Positions 25,101 through 37,100 of a DNA stretch of 64,000 nucleotides are shown here, in pieces. Source of the DNA: Patagioenas fasciata (Eukaryota; Chordata; Aves; Columbiformes; Columbidae); contig NC_092526.1 of NCBI RefSeq assembly GCF_037038585.1, positions 35,353,501 through 35,417,500 of the forward strand, read 5' to 3'. The position numbers and the translations under genes are program-made. Under the pieces are notes generated by a model. The model was not told the origin of the DNA and ran no database searches. It was given only the letters and a program-made list of their open reading frames with translations. Within the stretch, counting starts at the first letter, position 1; every line of letters starts with the position of its first letter.

Positions 25101-28100
25101 GAAGCCTTAAATTCGGCCTCAGGAAGTAACTTAGACTCTGAAGTACCTTTAGGAGCTCCAGTCCCATTGAAAACCAGTTACCAAAACATAGCCCAGAGGT
25201 GCCTGGATGCTGCCTGAGGCCTCTGACTCTTATTCTGCGATGTGCCATCTCTATTAATGACCTAGGCATTATTTTGATGTATTTCAGAGCTTTGGTGTTT
25301 AGCAATCTAGCCCAGACAATGTGTAACTTTCCTCTCTTTAACGAATTTTGCACTACTCGTTTTTACAGCTTCGTGAACGTGTCAAGCGGCAATTTGACAG
25401 CTTTTACGTATGACATCAGCTGGCTCCAAGTTAAAAACTTCTGCAGAGAGGATGGCGAAGAGAAGCACGTTAAAATTACTGCCACTGTTGAAACAGTAAG
25501 GATGTGGTTCTTCAGGGGTGTAACACAGGCTGTTTCCCTGAAAAGCTTGACCAGTGCACGTGTGCCAATGAATGAGGAGTGAATTTAGCCTCAGGGATGA
25601 AGTTTTTCTGTGATGAGAATAGCGTGCAACTTGGAGTTACCCTTACTGGGATACTTTGTGTGCTGTGCAATAAGACTATAATGCTGGTAACTTAAACCAG
25701 CTGTTTTTCCCAAGGGGTGGACCTCTCTGTTACATTTTCTGCCTTTCGATTCTTTTCCTGTTACAGAAAATATGAAGTGCTATGTAGTTTTGCTCACAAA
25801 ATTACTGTTTGTGCAAAATTAGTCTTTTGATAAATCCATAAATTAAATGACACTTTATTTTCTTTGGAATACTGTTTTTAGGGAAAATTTCCACAAATGT
25901 GTTATGATATCAATGAATTTATTTATTATATCTATTTGGTATGATAATGTGAAATGTTTTCTCACCTGAATGTAGTGTTAACAGGTATAAGAACATAACT
26001 AGGATGCATTTCAGGTGAAGGCTGCCTTTTGTGGCCTGGCATTTGGACAGCAGGTGTGTTACTGGCATTCTGTATTAAAGATATTAATATTACTTTCCTT
26101 CAGGTGATGTCAGATATCAAAAAGAAAGCAATACAGGAGCTTCAGCTAGAGGAGGAACTAGGCAAGTGTTCAACAGCTTTACTTTTAGATCTGGTAATGT
26201 TAGAATTTACTGGCTGGCTTTCTGCTTTTGGCATCAGACTATTCAAAACAACAAATCCACTGCTGTTAGGTGGGTTTTTTTGAAATAAAGAGGGTGCAGA
26301 GGACTTCAAATTCATCTAATTATGAATAAAATTATTATTTTTCCTAACTTAAAGTTGGTGTAAGTCTTAATTAAAATGTATTTTCTGAAACTCTTATTTT
26401 TCAGAAGCTGTTTTAGTAGAAATTATCAAGTCATCTTCCTAAAGTACTACACTCAGAATAGAAGTAGGGTTTTTTGTAACCTTATTTCTTTCTTTAAGAC
26501 ACTCCAATTTTCTTTCTTGAAAGTTTTTGCTGATGCCTTTACCTTTGGAAGCACTTGGTCAGTTTTGTAGTATTTTCCTGATTGTGGATAACAGCTGGTT
26601 TCAAAGAGAAAGTAAACTTTTGCTAAAAGGATAAAAACAGAGACTGTTCATGAAGTCTCTAGGCACCTCTCTCCAATTGTACTTTTGCTGTAATACCTCC
26701 AGAGCAAGGCCGCTATGATAAACCTGTTGTTGCCATTAATCTTAAATACGTTATCTGTCTAAACTTCTGAGCCAAATTTCTCCTCATATGAATTACTTAA
26801 TACATCTCTTTCCTGCCCTTTTTGTTACAGCAAATGACAGCTGTCTTAGACCTGTTAGCGGAAATGGGAAACTTCTGTCTCCAGGTAAATTTATTTAATC
26901 AACATTCAGTAAGATGTTCAATTGGGAGAATTTCAGCTTCCTTTGTCCTTCCGTGCGAGAAGTACACACTTATAACTCCACTAATTTTCAGGCTTAACTG
27001 AAGCAACTGTGTGGGTTTTGTTTGTTTTTTGTTTTCCACCAGTTTTACTGTTTATTAACAGTACCAATACAAAGCTAGAGGTTAAACTTAAATATTCAGC
27101 TTCTTTTTATTAGTTGCATCGCTAAATGACTAAAACCGATTAGCATACTTGCCACTGTTTATTGACCCCTGGCCATGTGCTTCAAGACTCAAAATTAACA
27201 AAGTTCTTTTTCCAATACTTATTTCATAAATTGAAAACTCTCTAAATGATCTGTGTTGAATCAAAGTGTAATAGTGGAGTAGTCAAGCAGTAGACAGGGA
27301 GCCCTGGGAGACTGGAAAATGTCCATCCCTGGAGGTGTTCAGAGCTTCAATGGAAAAAGCCCAGGGTGAACTGATCTGACATCAGGGCTGGTTCTGCTCT
27401 GAGCAGGGGTTTGGACCAGACAATCTACAAAGATCCATTCCAACCTAAATTCTTCTGTCACCTCATATACAAGGGGTGGTGGGGAGGAACTGTTATACAA
27501 ATGTTTCTTTGCTCCAGTCATAGGATGCTGACAGATTTGATATCAGCGCTGTGGACATGAAGTTCTCTAAATGTCACTGGACATTTTTATCTTACTCTAA
27601 AGAGCAGCATAATAGAATAGATACTTCGAGGAAGCATCAGCTTATGATGTTCTCTGTATTTTTTTGTCCTCCCTGAAGTGCCTGAGGATTATACTGTCAA
27701 GGAAGCAGAACTGAAAATGGGAAGCTTGCTGGGGCTGTGTCATGGGAAAGCTCCAACATCCACTCAGGTATAGTACTGCTGTGACTGAAGAGAGTCTCGT
27801 GCTGCTTTTCTGCTTTGTTTGCATTTCCCAGTATTTCATGTAGTCCTCTTTTTATTCTTTTAGTGGTTGTAAATGGCATGGAAATAAATGCTCAGTGACA
27901 CTGAGAATTATACATGTTGGCACGAAGGCTCACACCATTTATCTTGGTTGCAGAAGGCCAAGAACATATATATGATCAATTAATATAGCTCATTTGACTA
28001 GTGGTAAATCGTTTATCATTTGTCTGTGGTTGTTCAGCTTTGGTGCTCTGTGAGTATACTTTTGTAAAGAGCACAAAGTAAGAAAAGGGAGATATTGTTC

Positions 28101-31100
28101 TTGATATCTACAAGTTTTAAATACGGAAGAGGAAAAATAGTTGTATATTTCTAAAGGTCAGAATGCTAGCAGGTTTTTCTCTCTCATTTGCAGCAGGCTA
28201 AGTGTGTGTGCAGATAGTTAATGAACATCTGCTGATGGCCATAACTCAATTGCATGTACTCCTGTTTGTCCTCCTTAGATTATTTGCTTTAGCCTAAAGG
28301 AGTTTGTGGTGTTTGACTGATGACAGGTTTGTGTTAGCTGTTGTGTGTTTGCATTAGGGGGTGTTATTTCACAGTATTTCCATACTTAAATATGTATTCT
28401 GATAGCTTATACTTGCTTCTTTAGCTCTTCCTGTATTTTATTGTTGGGAGTGACCAAAATGCAGGCCCTGAGATGGAGATAGTTGTGGAAGAGACTGCGT
28501 CTGTCAAAGAGGTAAGTCTGTCTGCTTTTAAAAGCTTTTGTCGTGCCAGGGTCAGGTCTCCTGCTCCTGGAGAACTTTGCATTATACCCATGTGTCACTT
28601 CAGGTCATCAGGAGACACTGAGGCAAAGGAAGTGTTTCAGCTCCAACAGGCCAGCAGGGAAGAACGCCTTGATCTTTCCCCAAGTAGTAAAGAGACCTCC
28701 TTGCTTTTTCCCAAGGATGAACGCAGCCTGACTGCTTTGTGCGTGGTTCGCTGCTCTCACTACTTTTATACACAGCAGTGCTCAGAGTGATCTGCAGTCA
28801 TGGCAGAGCCAGCCACAGTTCTGTTGTGTTCTAGTTCATCCCACTCTGAATGCGCAGAACTGGGGTTAAAAGAGTTGGGAATTGCTGTGGACAGAGCCAA
28901 GGAAGCAGTTCTGGGTACTGCCAGGCCAGGCTTCTGGACCAGAGTCCCAGCATCAACGAGTAGTGGCTGGAACCTCTTGAGTTTGCAGGCTTGAGTTCTA
29001 AAAGGTGCATCTTCAAACTCTGGGACAGAATTTGTTCAAGTAAAGTAGCAACCACACAGCACAATCTTTTGGTTTTCTAACAGTTTGTAAAAGCTGACTC
29101 ACCTGAGGTAGTTAATTTTTTGCCTGAAAGCAACCTCATATTTAAAGGATTTAATATATAGCTGAAATATACCGTGTCTGTGTAATTATGTTGTTTTTAG
29201 GAATTCACCATGAATCAGTTGCTTAGTTCTTATGTTAGAATATTCTAGTGTGGATTTGCTGTAAACTTGCATTTTGCAACCTGTGTGTTGAGACAAGTCT
29301 CACTGTATGTTGTTTTTTTTCAGTGTCTAAATTTAATGTTGGAAAAAGCTGGATTATCAGGTTAGTTCTATTGTGCGATTATTTAATGATTTATAAAGGA
29401 ATTTCCAGATCTCTAAGACAGCTCTTGCTGCCCTAAAACTTGAAAGTCATTAAGTTTATTACAATGATGTATGTGCTGTTGTAATGTGAGGAGGGGAAAG
29501 AATGATCAGCTTGCAGTCTTGCTGTGATAAAAACTGGCTGTACAGTTGCTCTCAAAAATCAGTTTAAAGCTTTGTATTTAATCAAAATATGGCAAACCCC
29601 ACAGTTCCTAGGCTATTTGCCTGGGTGCATGTGCAGATGGAGGAATTTGGCTGCTTTGACATGATTTTCTATCAGAGTGGGAACCAGTGCATGAGATTGA
29701 CTGTAAAAAATAATTTTTGTTTTCTTTGCAAAAACAAGCTATTCAAAATGAGATCATAGTTGCTCATCATTTGGGAATCTGAGTGATAGCAGTTTCTGTT
29801 ACTAAGATTTTATGTGAGGATTAAGGAGGAGAAATAGGCAGCAGAAGCATGGCACATGAATTTCCTGGCTGAACAGCTCTTGCCATTGATGCTGACAGGG
29901 AGGAAGGAGGAGAAGAGACTTGGGGTGATGTTGTTCTCCGGCTTTCATTCTAAACATTCATTTAATACTGAATTTGTGTTACAGTGGAGTGGTGGCTGCA
30001 AAATCAGCCACGTGCCAAAAATCATAGAAGCTCACCTGAAAGACATTCTTGTCAGGATATACATGGACTGGCCCAAGTAAAAATTAAGTATTGTACCCTT
30101 GGTACATGTACAGCTGAGTTGAAGTAGTTCATAATGTATTGAAATAAACGTAACCTGGGGAAGGATGTGAAGGTGGTTCAATTTGTCAGAGTGATGTTAG
30201 GAAAACAAGAAACAAGCAAGAGAACTTCTTAATGCTTATTCAGGTTTTTTAAATGTGTTTTCAAAGCAGTGTTGTTGACTAATTAGTTTTCCATATGTAT
30301 GTTTTTGTTTTTGTTAGGTGACAACTGGCATTTGAGAAGGATGGACTGGTGCTATGAAGCAGGGGAAGCATTAAGTCAGGAAGTAAGAAGATCCTATGTT
30401 TGACTTGAATCATGCTGTAGTCAACTGACCTCATTTTTCTGTAGAGATTTTTCTGTGGAGAGAGCTGCAGTAAAGCAAGTGTGTGGTGGTTTTGTGTGTG
30501 CTACATTAGTATACACATTGTTTTATTTTCACAGGGCCTTATGAAGTCAGTGTCGGGGTGACCATGGTTAAGATGTAAATCTTATGCACCTGCCTTATTT
30601 TCAGGGACTAGGATTCAGCTGTACCCACGTAGTTTTTTTTCTAAAGTCTGGGCTTCCTGTGCATTGAAGATAATTCTGCAAAGAAGCATGACGTGTCAGC
30701 TGTTGAGCTGCAGAGGAAATCCAGAGCTCAGCAGGATGCTCTGGAAGGGGCTACTGCATAGCAGACTCCTGTAGGTGCAGCACTGTATGCTGTTGCAAAG
30801 CTGTCTGCAGCTGCTGGGTATTAAATGGATGTTTCTGTGCCCTTTGATGGAAAAGCAAAACACGTTGGAATTTTGGCATGCATGCCTTAAATAACCACCA
30901 CCATATATTTTAGGAAACAAAGCACCAGAAAGTGTAGCCTCACCAGTATGCTGTGCTTTCTCTTCCTACAGAATGCCACTCTGAAGGAACTTAATGTTTG
31001 CAGAGGAGATACATTGGTTGTAACGGAAGGAAAGCTTCCACCAAAGGTAAAAGAAGAGAGATGGCATTCTTTAGTTTCTTGACAGTGGCTGGAGATGTGA

Positions 31101-34100
31101 ATATGATAGTAGTTTGTTTTGTTTCTTTGTTTGTTTTTTTTCTCTTGCTTATTTTAAAAATATTTCAGTTGAAAAAATCTGGTCTGTAATAATAATGCTT
31201 TTTGTAGTTTCAAAGATTTTATTTCAAACATTTAGAATATTCTTAGTCTATCTATATTCTTCTTTCAACTTGTGTAGTAAGAGGCTTGCCCGTTGTAGCA
31301 TCTTTGCCTAGAAGTGCGTTCAGGTTAACAGATCTGGAGGAAATCAGTATTTCTGGCACACAAGGTTGTTGTGAGGGCACAACTCTTATGCTACTGCTTC
31401 TTCACAAAATCAGCCGTCTCTCTGCCCTCTTTTCTTGATCCATTGGTCTTCTTTTTGTGCTGCTGCGGAGAGTCGGGCTTCACCTTCCACCACCCTTTTC
31501 CTTAGACTGAAGGAACTACAGTTCAAGGCCGCGGGGACGTCCTTGGTGGCCTCTGAGGGAGGGCGCACGTCCCCTTGGCGCAGCAGCCACATGGAACCCC
31601 TGTCTTCTGCTCCCCTTTTCTTGGGCCTCAGAGTCGAGGAGATGGCACCCAGTCGGATGGGGTGGGGTAGAGGAGTGGGAGAGGAGGTCTCACGCTGCTC
31701 ATGGTGATGGACAGGAGGATTGCTGACTGCCAGGCGGTGGAAGAGCTGGGGCTGCAGGGTGGCTGCCGTGGAGATTGGGCACCCAGCTAACGCCAGGCGT
31801 GGAGGCTGCACCAGCAGTAACACGCTCGCCAGGTGTGCTGGTGCCAACGTAGTGTCTTGAAGGGGAGCCCTGGCACGGTGTAGTGGTGCCAGGGGAGCCA
31901 TGTTGGGGATGGATCCACTTCCATTGGCTCTTCTTGGTCTTGAGGTGGATCCACCTCCATTGGCTCCACATCATCAGCCGCATGAGCGTTGGCCATCACT
32001 CCCATGCGGCTGATGGTGCCTCCCCTCTGACACGGCCTCCTCTTCCTCCACGGTCCCTGCAGCCACATCTCTCTTCTCCGACTCAAATATGAGCAGCCAT
32101 CCGCTTTGCTGCGGTGAGAACCCTTGGCACCAGCCATCGCTGCTGTGAGAGAACCTCAGAGCTTGGTGAGTTCTGGGCCAACTGTCCCTGTAGTGACAGG
32201 GCTCGGAACAGAATGCGCTGAGGTCGTTTGTGACTGCACTTGGGTGGTGATGTGGCTGAAGATGGCTGTTTTGGGAGTTGAGGGGCCTGTGACCTGAAAT
32301 GTGCCCTAATGTGGGAGAAGGAAGAGGTGGAGGGGCTGAGGGGCCCCGTTCCTGGTGATGGCTCCCTGTGCCATTCTGCTGCCCCTTGGGCCCAGGGACT
32401 GCCCTTCCGCTTCCCTCTGAACTCATGTTTCCACTTCCATTGTGCTTTTGTGATTCTCATGCTGAAGCTTTTCTGCAGAGACACAGTGGTACAAGATTTT
32501 CAGTTTATCCAATAAATTTTTGAGTTCTTAACAAATATTGTTCATAAAGCATCTGATCTTTACCCCCTGTATGGATTACATAAAGCTCAGATTTTTGCCC
32601 TGCATAGGCCAAGTTTCATACAAGTGGCTGTATGAGAAAAAGTGAGAACTGATGATGTGGGATCATAGATGAATGCTTATGCTTTAACAAAAGCTCAGAG
32701 TTGAACAAGTCTTTTCCTTCTTCCTGAGATGAAGGTACAATTTTTCCTTGTATGCTTTGGAACACATAAGCTAACCAGTACTTTCTGTTAATTTTTCAGG
32801 GTTTCCTGAAAATACCCATCTGGTGGTTCAAGCCTTCAAGTCATATGAAACATGGAGAAACACTTGCACAAGAGCAAGTGAATGGGGTGACCTGCAAGAT
32901 GGATGCTTTGCAGGTGTCTCCTGCAGGAGGTGAGCTTGGTCAGTTTTTGAAAGGAATCATATGACCACCTTGTCTGTGATTGCACTGACAGCCTTGAGTT
33001 AAAACTAAAATTTTAATCCAAAGCCTTAAGTTGTTTCTAAAACCTGTAAGTGACTGTCCAAGTTTCAGCAAGATTATCGTGAAAGGAGACACTTGGGATA
33101 CAGATGCTGTTTTTCACAAGGCCATGAATGCTGTATGATTCTGCTCTGACGTTTCTTAGCTGTCTGTGGTCAAGGGTAAAATTAAATTTTGAAGCAAGAG
33201 CTCTTTACCTGTCAGGAGATAAAATGACTTCTCCATACCTGAGGGCTTTGGCAGTATTGTAAACCATCTACTCACTGAGCATACAGGTGACTGGCTTCAA
33301 ATGCCAGTGTTGCTGACACTTCCTTCACTACTGAGTTGTGTTGCAGAGCAGGTCCCATCTCCTTTTAGAAGGTTTCTTTGCATTGTTCTCATTTTCTCTC
33401 AAACTTTTTCAGAGTTTTACTTTCTCCCCTGATGATTTCAGCAGCATAGGAAAGAGCAGATTTAACCTTCTTGCAACAGGGTCTGCATTTCAGAGTCATA
33501 ACCAATAATTAAGGTTATTTACCAATGTGAATAACTGGTCTTAGTTTCAGAATTTGCAGTTGAGGATCAGTTTGAATTCTTGCTGTTTGGCAACTAACAG
33601 GATGTATTTTTACCAACTATATATTATGTTTCTTGAACTGCACTCCCCCAAAAAATTGAGGTCAGATCCCTTCTCTAAGTGAAATCTCACTTTGAGGTGA
33701 CTGTTATCTCTTAGGATGATAAACAAAGTTGTGTTGACCCTTCTGTTTCTTTCTTCCTGCCTTCTCTCTCGCCATCTAAAGATTCACCAGAATCCATCCA
33801 CACAGACACGGATCTTTGTTATGCTGGCAGTCTAGAGATAGCAGGAGAAGCTTCTTTGGAAGATCTGAAGATGCAGGTTAGATGTTCTCCTGTGTTGAAA
33901 TGTACAGTGGCACTGTGATGAAGTGAGCTCTATTAACACCTATTTTTTATTTCCTTTTCCCTTGTCTCCAGTATGTTGTGATATGGCATTTGCTTATATG
34001 CCATGTTCAGTGGTAAGTACCAAGAGGCAGTTGAAGCATGTAGCTCAGAGACTTCCTTAGTATGTCCCCTGCAGTTGCCATTATACCTGTCATGTGTCCT

Positions 34101-37100
34101 GACCTGCAAAAGCCTTGTTGCACTTCATGGGGAACTTTGGCTTGCAGCCCTCTCTTTATTTCACAGTGTAAAAATCGTCCATGAGAAGCACACGCATACA
34201 AGCGCTTCCTAAAAAGCCACTTTCCATTTCCACATTGTTCCTGTATTAGTTTTCTGCGTTGTCTTTTTTTTTTTTTTTTTGTGAATAAAGAATTGCTTTT
34301 GATGCACAGAAGGTCACAATTGTCATTCAGGAAGGTACAGCTTAGTTTCTTTAGCTAGAAACTAAGGTGCCTTTCTGTGCTTTTTTTTAACCGTAAAAGT
34401 ATGATTTTAATACACTGAAGAACCCCAAACCAAACAAACCAAAACCCCACCCAAAAGGAGAAAAAGACATACAATAGTCCTTTAATAAGGCTCATTATCG
34501 TTTAGCCAGTTGGTGGTTCTACTTAACTGCCTAGGAAAGGATATCTCATTGGATTCTGATCCATACCAACACTTACTCTTTTGGGTACAACATCAGTGTC
34601 AGTCTCTGTGAACAAGGAGAATTGTCTTAGCATGGAAAGAGTGTTGTGTCCTTGAGAAGGGCTTAAAGGAGTTTGCTCAGCACTTGTCTAGAGATTGGGG
34701 CAATGATTCTGCCAGCCTCATTCCCTCCCAGTTATACAAATTTAGGCTGAAAAAAAGAAATTCAGTACTTTTGGAACATAAGTTGAGAAATGTTGGGAGG
34801 GAGTGAAGTCCAGCGTGCTTTGAGGTTGAAAAACCAATATGTCAATCATGGTCACTACCTGTAAGTCACAAACACCTTGCCCTATTTGCGATTGCTTCAG
34901 TATGGCATTAAGAATTAATGAAGTGGTTTTCTTTTTATCCAAGGAGACTGGCTGCTGAAATTATTGAAGAAACATTTTTTTTTTCCAGGCTCTGACCTTA
35001 CCACGCTGCCAGGAGCAGATTGTCCCACTGCCCTCATTTCTCAGAGCATGGACAGTGGACAGTAGGCGCCCAGGCAAGCTCTTACGGAACAACAGGCAGC
35101 AACTCAAGTAGGTTTCTTATTGAACGCTCAGGCAGCATTTGGAACAGGCTGAGTGTTGATGTGTTGTGGGACTGATTGGTGGGGAAATAATTAACTCAGT
35201 GAAATGCCAACAGAAAGCTCATTTCTGGTTACGTTAATGCCGAGCACATTTTTTTTTTAATGTGGGAGGCGGGGAGCTGTGAGCGTAAGCAGATTGTACT
35301 GTGCTTATTCAGCTGAGCTTTATTTTAGGTGTTTTTAAATGCAGTTTTTTCTTTTTGTCCAAGTTCTTAATTTTTGCTCCAATAGTCTCTTGTTTTGGTT
35401 TTCCAGATAAGAACAAATCTACTTGACTAGAACCGTGATTTTAAATATATGACTAGACGTGTATAATCTTTGTTTTGTTTCCAGCCACTATAAGCTGGGT
35501 GCCAGAGTGGAAATCTGCATCGAACCTTTGCAAAAAGAAGAGCATTTGGGGTAGGATCTCAAGATCCTTATTTCTTACAGCAATGCATTTGAGATGAGAC
35601 TTAATTGAGCAGCTATTAACTTAAATACTATCTGTGAGGATTACAGATATCAGGATGCAACGAGACTTGAGCTGATGTTTTGTTTTCCACAAAGAAAAAT
35701 AAGGGAGGGCAGGAGGGGGTGAAAACTGGGAATTCTGCTTTCTGAAAGCAGGACTCACAAGACGGATCTGTTTTCTCTTCCTGCTGACAGCCCCCGTGAG
35801 CTGCTGCTTCGAGTCCAGATGGGCATCCCAGGGGAGAGGGACTACTATGACTCCATGGATTTGGTGTGGGATATCTCCAAAGAATGCACGGCCTGGGCAC
35901 TGAGGCAACGAGTGGCTTCTCACTATTGTCTCCCTGTAGATAAAATTGAAATAGCCAAATACTTCCCTGACAGATTTGAGTGGCTTCCAATATCGAGCTG
36001 GGTAAGATCTGGAATGACAGAATCCAAGTGTTGTTTGAGACAACTATGTGTTGGTTTGTACTGCAGTTCTTGAGCAAATGTATTTCAGGAGACTTTAGAA
36101 ATCTGCCATGTACCAATCTTCTGCTTTGATTTTCTTCAGACACAGCAAATTTCCAAGAGGAAACGGAAGAAAAAACAGGAGAGTTTACAGTCAGCGCCTT
36201 ATCACCTGAAAGATGGAGACGTCATTGGGGTGAAGGTAAACCAACCTGGCTTTAGTTGTTCTTTATGAAAGTACTGGTATGTGGATCTTAACAGTACATC
36301 GTGTGACGAGGAAATTTGTTGCTACTAGTGCTTTTTCTTCTCCTGTTCTTAACCAGCCTGGTGGAAGTTTCATGCTTTTCCCCTTGGATCTTGGTGCAGC
36401 CACTTTCTGCTCTGTGCTTGAACACTATCCAGAAGAATGTGAATCTTTTCTCTTGCCCTAATTTTATTGACTGTGGTGGGTTTTGTTTGTTCTTTTTTTT
36501 CCCAACTTGGAGTAAAATCCAGGAGTGGTGCCCTTTAAAAATCATATTCTAAATTTAAACCCATTACATTTTCCAAAGAATTATTGCAGATCTAGTCATG
36601 TTTTAAAGGAAGAATTATACAGCAGCATATCGAGCTCTGAAATAGCAATAAGACTTATTTAGGACACCTCTGGAAGAACATACATACTGCTTTAAAAGCC
36701 AGAGAGTAGGCAAAAAGTCCGATGTCCTTTTGTGAAACCTTAAATTATGGAGGGAAATCTCAAATATGACAAATTCACTGTTAAATGTAATAACTAGAAA
36801 GAGGAGTCTAATTTTTTTTTTTTTTTTTGCCTTATTGAGTCTTTTCCACTTAGTTAGCTTGAAGTTAATTGCTGTAAAACTAGTTAGAGGAAATGCTCTG
36901 AACATCAATTGTGTAAACTCAGCAACATATGGGAAATAGTTTGAGCTTATAATTTTCATCTGCCAAATCCTTTTTCACCGCAGAACCTTCTCCTTGATGA
37001 CACTAAGGACTTCAGCACAGTGAGAGATGATGTTGGAAAAGAGAAACAAAGGCAGCTTGCATTAGAAAAAAAGAAAAGGTATTGAGTACTTACATGTATT

